Assembly (NCBI GenBank): GCA_003104995.1
Contig: PQAO01000032.1
Coordinates: 62,001 to 126,000 of the forward strand
Direction of reading: 5' to 3'
Length of the DNA: 64,000 nucleotides
Origin: Dehalococcoidia bacterium
GTDB lineage: Bacteria > Chloroflexota > Dehalococcoidia > Tepidiformales > Tepidiformaceae
The position numbers and the translations under genes were made by a program. The notes below the pieces were generated by a model. It was not told the DNA's origin. It worked only from the letters and a program-made list of their open reading frames with translations, and made no database searches. Below are positions 55,042 to 62,337 of the stretch, piece by piece. Position 1 is the first letter of the stretch. Each line of letters starts with the position of its first letter.

Positions 55042-55473
55042 CTACTGCAGGAACGTGTTCCCCAGCGGCCCCCGCGGGACATCTTCCCCCGCGTTCACCA
55101 TGTGACGAGCGAGCGGCCCCAGCCTCCCGAACACCGCCGCCTGGGTGTCCGCATCCACGCCCGCCTCCTGCCACGCTTCCCGCATGTAGCGGAGCCACCG
55201 CCCCGCCGCCTTCTCATCGATCACGAACGGGAAGTGCCGCCGCCGCAGTCGCGGGTGCCCGTACTTCGAACTGTATGCGCGCGGTCCACCCAGCCATTCC
55301 TCAAAGAACAGCTTCAGCTTCTCTTTCCCCGGCTCCAGGTCCTCCGGGTACACCGGCCGCAGGTGCTCATCGCTCTCCACCCGCCGGTAGAACGCCTCGA
55401 CGATGGCCGACACCGTCTCTCGCCCGCCAACCTGCCGGTACAGTGTCGCCGTCTCGACCCCCGGCTCCGTCAT
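55042..55473 (-). CDS. Truncated hemoglobin, group II-like
   Basis: A 143-residue 2-over-2 globin. TLYRQVGGRETVSAIVEAFYRRV is the A/B helix start, LKLFFEEWLGGPRAYSSKYGHPRLRRRHFPF spans the E helix to the proximal His (the H of RRRHFPF), and WLRYMREAW gives the Trp of the G helix that marks group II. It may bind O2, NO or peroxide. ATG 55473 overlaps the Uma2 stop (ATGA), so it is translated from that operon. Confidence 0.92.
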   Translation of the reverse strand: MTEPGVETATLYRQVGGRETVSAIVEAFYRRVESDEHLRPVYPEDLEPGKEKLKLFFEEWLGGPRAYSSKYGHPRLRRRHFPFVIDEKAAGRWLRYMREAWQEAGVDADTQAAVFGRLGPLARHMVNAGEDVPRGPLGNTFLQ

Positions 55474-56051
55474 GCAAACTGTTCGAGGCCCGCGCTTCCC
55501 AGTGGGGCCAGCGTCGATGGAATCGGGTCCCCGAACAGCGCCGACTGCTCCTTCCGCCACGCGTTTTCCTCGGCCGTGAAGACGATCACCGTCTGGCTGT
55601 CGGGGTCCACCAGCCACGCTTCGCGCACGCCGTTCTTCTCGTAGGCGCGAAGCTTCTCCACCCGGTCGAACCGTCGCGTCCCCGGCGAAAGCACCTCCAC
55701 CACCAGGTCCGGCGCGCCCATCACCCACCGCTCGATGATGCCGGCCCGCTCTGCCGAGACGTACCCCACATCCGGCTGCAGCACCGACCCGTCCGGCAAG
55801 TGGCAGTCCATCGGCGACACGAACGCTTCGCCCCCGTTGGTGCGGGCGAAGTCGTCGAGCGCACGGAAGATTAACCCGACCAACTTCTGGTGTTGGAAAA
55901 TCGGTGTTGGTGACATGTAGAGCCGCCCCTCGATCAGGTTGTGTGCTGTCGTCGACTCCGGCCTTGCCAGGTACTCCGCGACCGCCACGCCTTCCTTCAC
56001 CAGGACCGGCTCATCTTCCCGACCGGCTTCAACTACTCGTGGCTGTGCCAT
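55470..56051 (-). CDS. Uma2-family putative endonuclease
   Basis: A 193-residue DUF820/Uma2 protein. It has the PD-(D/E)XK pattern LQPDVGYVSAERAG near 95, APDLVVEVLSPGTRRFDRVEKLRAYEKNGVREAWLVDP near 117-155, where Asp, Glu and Lys could hold the metal. The family is common in Chloroflexota and cyanobacteria, often in many copies; its role is not known and not tied to restriction. GGAGG precedes ATG 56051. It is coupled to the globin gene. Confidence 0.9.
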   Translation of the reverse strand: MAQPRVVEAGREDEPVLVKEGVAVAEYLARPESTTAHNLIEGRLYMSPTPIFQHQKLVGLIFRALDDFARTNGGEAFVSPMDCHLPDGSVLQPDVGYVSAERAGIIERWVMGAPDLVVEVLSPGTRRFDRVEKLRAYEKNGVREAWLVDPDSQTVIVFTAEENAWRKEQSALFGDPIPSTLAPLGSAGLEQFA

Positions 56052-56092
56052 GGTCGACCTCCATCCACAATCCTACACCCGCCCCCGGGCGC

Positions 56093-56668
56093 CTAACCCT
56101 TGCCTTGCAGAAGGCTTAGGAACTCCGCCCGGGTCACGTGCGAGGCTCTGAAGTCCCCTCGCATGGCGCTTGTAATCATCCGCGCGCCCGGCTTGCGCAC
56201 GCCCCGCATCGTCATGCACAGGTGCTCCGCCTCGATCACCACGCCCACCCCGTCCGGCTTCAGCACCTCCATGATCGCCTCCGCGATCTGGCTCGTCAGC
56301 TGCTCCTGGATCTGGGGGCGGCGCGCGTAGCCCTCCACCACCCGTGCCAGCTTGCTAACCCCCACCACCCGCCCATCCGGGATGTACCCAACGTGCGCCT
56401 CCCCGTGGAACGGCAGGAAGTGGTGTTCGCACATGCTGTAGAACGGGATATTCCGCAGGATCACCATCTCGTCGTGCGCCACCTCGAAACCGACCCTCAG
56501 GTGCTCACGCGGGTCGCTCCCCAGTCCTTCGAAAATCTCCAGGTACATGTCCGAAATCCGCCGCGGCGTTTCCCGCAGCCCCTCCCGCGTCGGGTCATCG
56601 CCGATTGCGCTCAGCATCTCGATGACGGCCGCGCTCATGCGGTCGCGGTCTGGTCGTGTCCGATTAGT
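56093..56668 (-). CDS. folE: GTP cyclohydrolase I
   Basis: First step of folate or queuosine synthesis, making dihydroneopterin triphosphate. The 191 residues include [21 protein letters not shown] near 21-41, the zinc site [22 protein letters not shown] near 78-99, and the third ligand in [14 protein letters not shown] near 150. TTG 56668 has GGAGGA 8 nt upstream and gives a usual N-terminus; ATG 56638 is the alternative. A TACGAT box at 56699-56704 predicts a 24-nt leader. As queuosine needs FolE, it may feed the product glycosylated by the 37.3-kb enzyme. Confidence 0.94.
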   Translation of the reverse strand, partial: TNRTRPDRDRMSAAVIEMLSAIGDDPTREGLRETPRRISDMYLEIFEGLGSDPREHLRVGFEVAHDEMVILRNIPFYSMCEHHFLPFHGEAHVGYIPDGRVVGVSKLARVVEGYARRPQIQEQLTSQIAEAIMEVLKPDGVGVVIEAEHLCMTMRGVRKPGARMITSAMRGDFRASHVTRAEFLSLLQGKG

Positions 56669-57085
56669 CAACTGCTGCGTCCTCCGCGTGGTCCCCCGAT
56701 CGTAGCAGCCCCCGGCCCGCCCCCGCAGCCGTGCCCGTGACCTTTCCAGCGGCGCTACCATCGTCCCATGCCCTGGTGCGGCCGGATCGCGACCGCATCG
56801 AAACCGTCCTCCGCGACGCCGATCAGCCCGGCCCCACGCACCTATCCACCCCCGAATAAACATCGCTCCTTCGCAAAAACCCCTGAAGACGCTCCGGAGG
56901 GCCCGTTGGGCCCATCAATTCGGGCCATACTGCCCTCGGGAGAGTCCTCCCGGAGGCACTACCTTTGGGTAGGCCAGACGGTCGCCGGTCTCTGTGGTGC
57001 CGGCCGCCGTCGTTCGCGGCGGGTGGGCAGGTGAGACGGCCCCGGTCCCCCATTCCGAGGTTGTGCCCCCCGCCGCTGCCCTCCC
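56669..57085. other. Intergenic region with several hairpins
   Basis: A 417-bp gap between folE and the TetR gene. Within 56908-57023 four stems follow one another: GGGCCC/GGGCCC (56908-56922), CGGGAG/CTCCCG (56937-56952), GGC-A-CTACC/GGTAG-GCC (56955-56975) and CCGCCG/CGGCGG (57004-57022). No coding frame is convincing and no known riboswitch consensus was recognised. Confidence 0.45.
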
Positions 57086-57688
57086 TTACCTCGGCTCCAG
57101 CAGCGTCCTCGTCAGCGTCTCCAGGTCTTCCGCCAGCGCCCGGTTGTCCTCCCGCCCGTACCACGCCCCTATCCCCAGCGATGCCGTCATATATGTCGTC
57201 ACGAGCATCCGCACGGTCGCGTCCACTGGCACCGCCCGCAGCTCACCCCGCGCGATCCCCTCGGTCAGCAGCTCCGAATACTGGCTGTACAGCCATGCCG
57301 CTTGCTCTTCGTCGACGGGGCGGTTCTTTGCCGCCACCTGGAACACCGCCACCAGGATCCGCCGGTTGTTCCGCAGATACGCCGCCAGCGAATCCAGCGC
57401 CCGGCACACCCGGTCGATCGATGGCGTCCGCTCGTCGACCGTCGCCAGGTACTTCCCCAGCGCCTCGTTTCGCGCCCGGTGCAGGACCTCCCGCAGGATG
57501 TCGTCCTTCGAGGCGAAATACCCGTAGAGCGTCCCGACGCCCGTGTCCGCCAGCTCCGCGATCTGCTGGATCGACGTCTCTTCGTAGCCCTTCTCGTGGA
57601 ACAACCGCGTCGCCGCCCCGATGATCGCGGCCCGCGTCCGCGCCTTCCGCCGCTCCAGCCTCCCCGGCACGCTCGCTTCCTGTGTCAT
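57086..57688 (-). CDS. TetR-family transcriptional regulator
   Basis: A 200-residue TetR protein. The N-terminal helix-turn-helix is plain: RTRAAIIGAATRLFHEKGYEETSIQQIAELADTGVGTLYGYFASKDDILREVL (about 13-65). The ligand domain (about 80-195) is variable; a TetR_C-type dimer surface is likely. The ligand and targets are unknown; the acyl-CoA genes nearby make a fatty-acid or CoA-linked signal plausible. ATG 57688 lies in the usual position. Confidence 0.92.
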   Translation of the reverse strand: MTQEASVPGRLERRKARTRAAIIGAATRLFHEKGYEETSIQQIAELADTGVGTLYGYFASKDDILREVLHRARNEALGKYLATVDERTPSIDRVCRALDSLAAYLRNNRRILVAVFQVAAKNRPVDEEQAAWLYSQYSELLTEGIARGELRAVPVDATVRMLVTTYMTASLGIGAWYGREDNRALAEDLETLTRTLLEPR

Positions 57689-57796
57689 CCGAAAACCACC
57701 CCGAACGAGTCAGTAACCGGGTTCTCCTCCGAACGCAGACCCACACCCCTCGATTTCGAACGCGATTATCGATCCCCCCGCCCCTAGAAGATAGGC

Positions 57797-57831
57797 ATGA
57801 GCCGCGAGGCACGAGGCACGAGCCACGAGTC
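57797..57831. repeat. Five 7-nt tandem repeats (NNGAGNC)
   Basis: Units ATGAGCC, GCGAGGC, ACGAGGC, ACGAGCC and ACGAGTC follow without gaps in the 266-bp gap before the aminotransferase stop codon. Confidence 0.75.
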
Positions 57832-57954
57832 CCCGCGTACTTGTCCCTCGAACCTTCCCGCCGGTTCGGCGCCGCGTTGGGTGCGGGCGTTGGGGTGCCC
57901 TTCCCGGGGCTCAGCGGGGGCGGATCCCCGCGACTCCGTCTTTCCTTTTTCCTC

Positions 57955-59121
57955 CTACCGCCTGATGAGCCGCCGCGCGGCTTCCTCCAGCGTCTCCTCC
58001 GACTTCGAGAACGTGAACCGCACCAGCCGGTTCCCCGCGTCCCCGTGGTAGAAGCTCGAACCCGGCACCGGCGCCACCCCCACCTGTTCGATCAGGTGAT
58101 GCGCGAACGCCGTGTCGTCGCCCTCGAACCCCAGCCCCGAGAAGTCCGCCATGATGTAGTACGCCCCCTGCGGCTGGTGGCACGCGAACCCCGCCTCCCG
58201 CAGCGCCCGCAACAGGATCCCCCGCTTCCGCGTGTACATCTCCGCCAGCTCGCCGTAGTACGCGTCCGCCTGCTCCATCGCCACCGCCGCCGCTTCCTGC
58301 AACGGCGCCGGCGCCCCAACCGTCAGGAAGTCGTGCACCTTTCTCAGCGCGTCTGTCAGCTCCGGCGGCGCCGTCATGTACCCCAGCCGCCAGCCCGTCA
58401 CGCTGAACGTCTTCGAAAGCCCCGAAATCGTGATCGTCCGCTCGTACATCCCGGGCAGCGTCGCGATCGGCACGTGCACATTCGCGTCGTACACGATGTG
58501 CTCGTAGATCTCGTCCGTGATGCAGAGCGTGTCGAACTCCTGGCACAACCCCGCGATGAGCTCCAGCTCCCCCCGCGTGAACACCTTCCCGCTCGGGTTG
58601 TTCGGCGTGTTCACGATGATCGCCCGCGTCCGCGACGAAAACGCCGCCCGCAGTTCGCCCGGGTCGATCGCGAAGTCCTGGCCGTGGAGCGTAACGAACA
58701 CCAGCCGCGCCCCGCTCATCGCCGCATCGGGCACGTAGTTCTCGTAAAACGGTTCGAAGACGATGACCTCGTCGCCCTCTTCGACCACCGCGAGCATCGC
58801 GCACATCATGGCCTCGGTGGCCCCGCAGGTGACCGTAATCTCGCGGTCCGGGTCCAGGTCGAGCCCGTAGAAGCGCTTCGTATTCGCCGCGATGGCCTTG
58901 CGCAACCGCGGCGAACCCCACGTGATGGCGTACTGGTTGATGTCGGCGTTGATGGCGTCGATAGCGGCCCGCTTGATGAACTCCGGCGCGGGGAAATCGG
59001 GGAACCCCTGCGCCAGGTTCATCGCCCCGTGCAGCATCGCCAGCCGGGTCATCTCGCGGATGACCGATTCATTGAAGACCGAAGTGCGGCGGGCGATGTG
59101 GCGGCGGGGAGGCGTAGGCAT
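57955..59121 (-). CDS. PLP aminotransferase, class I/II
   Basis: A 388-residue fold-type I aminotransferase. LAQGFPDFPAPEFIKRAA near 36-53, VTCGATEAMM, NTPNNPSGKVF near 172, ITDEIYEHIVYD and the PLP lysine in SGLSKTFSVTGWRLGYM near 235 are seen, with the final Arg in LVRFTFSKS. It resembles kynurenine/glutamine or methionine aminotransferases; the last would fit the methionine salvage genes, but substrate is not certain. ATG 59121 is 6 nt after a TACAAT box; the open frame runs on through repeats without homology. Confidence 0.93.
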   Translation of the reverse strand: MPTPPRRHIARRTSVFNESVIREMTRLAMLHGAMNLAQGFPDFPAPEFIKRAAIDAINADINQYAITWGSPRLRKAIAANTKRFYGLDLDPDREITVTCGATEAMMCAMLAVVEEGDEVIVFEPFYENYVPDAAMSGARLVFVTLHGQDFAIDPGELRAAFSSRTRAIIVNTPNNPSGKVFTRGELELIAGLCQEFDTLCITDEIYEHIVYDANVHVPIATLPGMYERTITISGLSKTFSVTGWRLGYMTAPPELTDALRKVHDFLTVGAPAPLQEAAAVAMEQADAYYGELAEMYTRKRGILLRALREAGFACHQPQGAYYIMADFSGLGFEGDDTAFAHHLIEQVGVAPVPGSSFYHGDAGNRLVRFTFSKSEETLEEAARRLIRR

Positions 59122-59127
59122 GCGCGG

Positions 59128-59133
59128 ATTGTA
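59128..59133 (-). promoter_or_regulatory. -10 box of the aminotransferase gene
   Basis: TACAAT, 6 nt before ATG 59121. The 7-nt repeat array begins at the next base. Confidence 0.65.
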
Positions 59134-59190
59134 GGGGGAGGAGGGAGAAGGGAGGAGCCGCCATTTTCGATTCACGATTTCCGATTGACC
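59134..59190. repeat. Eight 7-nt tandem repeats of two types
   Basis: GGGGGAG-, GAGGGAG- and AAGGGAG-type units run into GATTCAC, GATTTCC and GATTGAC units with the same 7-nt phase. The GATT units recur inverted at 61684-61711. Confidence 0.75.
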
Positions 59191-59340
59191 CCACGCCCGG
59201 CCCTCACGTCCACAAATCCTGGATCCGACCGTGAGGGAGGCTGCGATGCCCCGGCCCGGGCGATAGCCCTCACCCCACACCCCCTCTCCCGCGACGGGAG
59301 AGGGGATCCGAGGCGCGCCAGGATGGCGCGCTGGGATGCA
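59157..59340. repeat. Left inverted repeat of the methyltransferase locus
   Basis: About 185 bp that match 61525-61712 in reverse orientation at roughly 80% by eye. Shared landmarks are the GATT heptamers, ATCCTGGATCCGACCGTGAG, the CCTCTCCCG hairpin and the GGCGCGCC hairpin. Confidence 0.75.
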
Positions 59341-59743
59341 CGTGCTGCGCGAGGACGCTGCGGGCCGCCGGGGGGGCTGGGTCGCCTGGGGTGTGATCCG
59401 CTCCCTTGCCGGTCGCGGTTCCAGAGTCGGGGTGGGAGTGGGGTGTGGGGTGGGCTGCCGCGGTGGGCCCTCACCCCCTGCCCCCTCTCCCGCGACGGGA
59501 GAGGGGATCCGAGGCGCGCCAGGGATGGCGCGCTGGGATGCACGTGCTGCGCGAGGACGCTGCGGGCCGCCGGGGGGCTGGGTCGCCTGGGGTGTGATCC
59601 GCTCCCTTGCCGGTCGCGGTTCCAGGGTCGGGGTGGGAGTGGGGTGTGGGGTGGGCTGCCGCGGTGGGCCCTCACTCCCTGCCCCCTCTCCCGCGACGGG
59701 AGAGGGGATCCGAGGCGCGCCAGGGATGGCGCGCTGGGATGTC
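59267..59743. repeat. 201-bp tandem repeats, two full and one partial copy
   Basis: Units begin near 59267, 59468 and 59669, the third ending after about 75 bp. The first two are nearly identical. Each starts with two hairpins: CCCCTCTCCCG-CGA-CGGGAGAGGGG, and GCGCGCCA/TGGCGCGC with a 3- to 4-nt loop, like a REP/BIME element. The rest of the unit is G-rich and holds GTGGGGT 7-mers. There is no coding frame kept between copies and no spacer pattern of CRISPR type. Confidence 0.9.
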
Positions 59744-59756
59744 ACTCCTACTGTCG

Positions 59757-61391
59757 TCACGTCAGCCTCCCCTGGATGCCTTCTTTGCGGCGTTCGCGTT
59801 CGGGTTTGGCGTAGAGGCCGGTGCCGGAGGCGGGCATGCGGGGTTGCTTGCCGTCAATGAGGTCCTTGGCGCAGAGGACCTGGATACGCGGGTAGGTGCG
59901 GCCGTCGTATTCGGAGACCCAGACGCCCTGCTCCAGCGCGGCCTCGGTCATCGCCTTTGTGGGGAGATGGAGGCAAATGAAGACGCCGAAAGCGGCGTCG
60001 GGGTCGGCGGCGACGACGCCCGCGAGGTCGCGGATGTGGGCGGGGCCGGTGTTTCCGGCTTTGACGGAAATGATGCCGCGCATCGGGGTCTTCTGGTTCT
60101 CGCCGTCGAGGAAAGGGATGACGCCGTCGATGCCCTTGTCGGCGCCCTTCTTACGGTCGCCGCCGGCGGGGCGGCCGCCGGCCTGGATGACGGCCCAGTC
60201 CTGGAAATGGTACTTGTCCTCGAGCGCGGCGAGGGCGACGGCACCGGCCATGTCGACCGGCCAGCCCTCGATGGGGACGCTGAGGCCCGGGAAGGCGTCT
60301 TCGAGGCGCGTCTTGATGAGGTTCGTTGCCAGCGGGGTGATGTCGATGCCGATCCAGCGGCGGTCGAGTTTCTGGGCGGCGTGGACGGCGGTGCCGCAGC
60401 CGCAGAAGGGGTCGAGGACGATGTCGCCGGGGTTGGAGGAGGCGGAGATGATGCGTTCGAGGAGGGCCAGGGGTTTCTGGGTTGCGTAGCCGAGCCGTTC
60501 GCGACCGTCGATAACGGGATCAGTCCAAATCGTCTGCAGCGGCACGCCCGGAGAATCGTCAAGGTATTGCTTGACGCGTGGGAACCCTGACTTAGAAAAG
60601 ACTATCAGTCCGGCTGTCGCGAACTTCTCCATGTTTGTCTTCGAGTACGCCCAGTACCGCCCTGGCGGCGGCTTTGCCCCGTGGAACTCGTACGAGACAT
60701 CTCCGCCAGGCTTGTTGGCGGTGAGTTCGTTCAGCCGGAATCGGCCCCGACCATCGCTGTATCGAAACGTCTTTTCGACGTACTCCGGGCTAAGCGACGA
60801 ATATTGGGTATTCCAAGTGAAGACAGCCGACTTCGTATAGAAGAAGATGGTGTCGTGTATTCGTCCATATCCTCGGGGGTCGTTCTTGGGGGACGTCGTG
60901 CGCTTCCAAATGATTTCGTTTCGAAAGAAGCGTGCGCCGAAAATCGCGTCCAATAGCAATTTCAGATAGTGGCTGGCCGTCGGATCGCAGTGGAGGTAGA
61001 GGCTGCCGGTGGGCTTGAGGACGCGGTGCAGTTCGACCAGCCGCGGGGCCATCATCGTCAGGTAGGCGGTCACGTCGTTGCGGCCGAGTGATTCGACGAG
61101 GGCCTTGAGGATCTTCTTGGGGTTCTCCGGGGCGGTCATCCAGAAGTCGTTGTAGACCTCGTCGACGCGGCCTTCGCGGTCCCAGCTCCAGGTGTCCTCG
61201 AAGGCGTGGATCTGGGCTTCGCTTTCGCGGACGTCAGACTCCTTGAAGAGGACGTTGTAGTTGCGGTTGGAGTTGAAGGGCGGGTCGAGGTAGACGAGGT
61301 CGACGGATTCGTCGGGGAACTTGCCGTGCTCGCGCAGCCAGGTGAGGTTGTCGCCGAAGTAGAGGAGGTTGGTTGGGATGTCCGCGGCCAT
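59757..61391 (-). CDS. DNA methyltransferase with C-terminal nuclease-like domain
   Basis: A 544-residue beta-class amino-methyltransferase. The catalytic DPPF is at 36-39 and the SAM-binding DPFCGCGTAVHAA near 326-338, so the target-recognition region lies between (about 140-290). A further domain at about 410-510 reads GIDGVIPFL...RGIISVKAG...HIRDLAGVV, like Mrr-type PD-(D/E)XK proteins but with Ser for Glu/Gln. It may be a self-contained restriction-modification-like protein or an orphan methylase with a DNA-binding tail. ATG 61391 has a TACAAT box 8 nt upstream. Inverted repeats flank it closely. Confidence 0.92.
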   Translation of the reverse strand: MAADIPTNLLYFGDNLTWLREHGKFPDESVDLVYLDPPFNSNRNYNVLFKESDVRESEAQIHAFEDTWSWDREGRVDEVYNDFWMTAPENPKKILKALVESLGRNDVTAYLTMMAPRLVELHRVLKPTGSLYLHCDPTASHYLKLLLDAIFGARFFRNEIIWKRTTSPKNDPRGYGRIHDTIFFYTKSAVFTWNTQYSSLSPEYVEKTFRYSDGRGRFRLNELTANKPGGDVSYEFHGAKPPPGRYWAYSKTNMEKFATAGLIVFSKSGFPRVKQYLDDSPGVPLQTIWTDPVIDGRERLGYATQKPLALLERIISASSNPGDIVLDPFCGCGTAVHAAQKLDRRWIGIDITPLATNLIKTRLEDAFPGLSVPIEGWPVDMAGAVALAALEDKYHFQDWAVIQAGGRPAGGDRKKGADKGIDGVIPFLDGENQKTPMRGIISVKAGNTGPAHIRDLAGVVAADPDAAFGVFICLHLPTKAMTEAALEQGVWVSEYDGRTYPRIQVLCAKDLIDGKQPRMPASGTGLYAKPERERRKEGIQGRLT

Positions 61392-61399
61392 CGGGCAGG

Positions 61400-61405
61400 A
61401 TTGTA
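61400..61405 (-). promoter_or_regulatory. -10 box of the methyltransferase gene
   Basis: TACAAT, 8 nt before ATG 61391. Confidence 0.6.
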
Positions 61406-61413
61406 GCAGGGAT

Positions 61414-61504
61414 GGGGCGGGGGTATGGGGTGCAGGGCAATCGTGAATCGCGGCGGCGTGGAGGTGGGCATGAGGCGTGAGGAATGAGGTATGAGTTGCG
61501 GCGG
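61414..61504. repeat. About twelve degenerate 7-nt tandem repeats
   Basis: One phase is kept from GGGGCGG (61414) through GGGTATG and GGGTGCA to ATGAGGC, GTGAGGA, ATGAGGT and ATGAGTT (61470-61497). The last four units are the most regular. Confidence 0.7.
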
Positions 61505-61524
61505 CTCGTGCGGTCCGGGTGGGA

Positions 61525-61712
61525 GTGGCATCGCAGCGCGCCATGACCGGCGCGCCTCGGATCCCCTCTCCCGTCGCGGGAGGAGGGGGCAGGGGGTGAG
61601 GGAACGCCCCGGGTTGGTGCCGCGCAGCCTCCCTCACGGTCGGATCCAGGATGTGTGGGGCGTGGGGGCTGGGCGGGCCGTCAATCGGAAATCGTGAATC
61701 GGAAATGGCGGC
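61525..61712. repeat. Right inverted repeat of the methyltransferase locus
   Basis: Reverse-oriented partner of 59157-59340. Its inner end (61525-61605) also matches, inverted, the partial third 201-bp unit next to the 3' end of the methyltransferase gene. Confidence 0.75.
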
Positions 61713-61737
61713 GGGGTGCGGATGGGTGGCGTAGGGT

Positions 61738-61779
61738 CTTTCCGATTTTCGAACTTCGCACTTCGTCCTTCGAACTTCC
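61738..61779. repeat. Six 7-nt tandem repeats (NNYTTCG)
   Basis: Units ATTTTCG, AACTTCG, CACTTCG and TCCTTCG are clear; the flanking CTTTCCG and AACTTCC are one base off. The array ends 5 nt before the FKBP -10 box. Confidence 0.8.
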
Positions 61780-61784
61780 GCCTG

Positions 61785-61790
61785 TACTCT
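61785..61790 (+). promoter_or_regulatory. -10 box of the FKBP gene
   Basis: TACTCT, 6 nt before ATG 61797. Confidence 0.5.
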
Positions 61791-61796
61791 GGCGAC

Positions 61797-62330
61797 ATGT
61801 TCCGGAAGAACCTCGCTCTCCTCATCCTCGCCGGAGCGCTTGCGCCGGTGGCCTTCGCTGCTTGTGGCGGCGATGACGACGACGACACGGCGGATACCCC
61901 GACCTCCGCCGCCACCGCCTCCAAAACCACCACCGAAGGCTCGCCCTCTCCGGCCGCCTCCGCTACCACCACAGGACCGATTACTTTGAAGAACCCCACC
62001 ACCACGCCGAGCGGCCTCCAGTACGAAGACATCGTCGTCGGCACCGGCGCCAGCCCCCAGCAGGCCGGGCGCGTCACCGTCCACTACACGGGCAAGTTCC
62101 TCGACGGCAAGAAGTTCGATAGCTCGGTCGACCGCGGCCAGCCGTTCACGTTCGTCATCGGCGTCGGCCAGGTCATCAAGGGCTGGGACGAAGGCGTCGC
62201 GACCATGAAAGTCGGCGGCAAGCGCAACCTCATCATCCCGGCGGCCCTGGCCTACGGCTCGCGCGGGCAGGGCGCCATCCCGCCGAACACCGACCTCTAC
62301 TTCGAAGTCGAACTCATCTCGGTCCAGTAG
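61797..62330 (+). CDS. FKBP-type peptidyl-prolyl isomerase, lipoprotein
   Basis: A 177-residue exported prolyl isomerase. The signal peptide ends in a lipobox-like AFAAC with Cys near 23, then an Asp run and a Ser/Thr/Ala linker to about 65. The FKBP domain follows with VTVHYTGKFLDGKKFDSS, FVIGVGQVIKGWDEGVATMKVGGKRNLIIP and YGSRGQGAIPPNTDLYFEVELI, keeping the binding-pocket Tyr, Phe, Trp and Val residues. It probably helps fold proteins outside the membrane. Its mRNA is predicted to be leaderless. Confidence 0.94.
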   Translation: MFRKNLALLILAGALAPVAFAACGGDDDDDTADTPTSAATASKTTTEGSPSPAASATTTGPITLKNPTTTPSGLQYEDIVVGTGASPQQAGRVTVHYTGKFLDGKKFDSSVDRGQPFTFVIGVGQVIKGWDEGVATMKVGGKRNLIIPAALAYGSRGQGAIPPNTDLYFEVELISVQ

Positions 62331-62337
62331 GGCGGGG

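Larger units (their letters stand above)
61392..61796. other. Repeat-filled intergenic region
   Basis: 405 bp between the methyltransferase gene and the divergent FKBP gene. It holds two 7-nt repeat arrays, the right inverted repeat and both genes' -10 boxes; no coding frame was supported. Confidence 0.7.

Noticed and set aside
56669..57085. Known riboswitch (THF, glycine, cobalamin or Moco) upstream of folE
   Set aside because: Hairpins are present but none of the conserved core sequences of those classes could be matched.
59267..59743. CRISPR array
   Set aside because: Units are 201 bp and repeat as a whole, with no short repeat/unique spacer pattern and no cas genes.
59122..59760. N-terminal extension of the aminotransferase through the repeat array
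   Set aside because: The translated repeats are periodic and low-complexity, and the enzyme's own N-terminus and promoter are at 59121-59133.
58800..59760. Classical replication origin with DnaA boxes
   Set aside because: No TTATNCACA-like cluster, dnaA or dnaN was found; only the skew change supports an origin.
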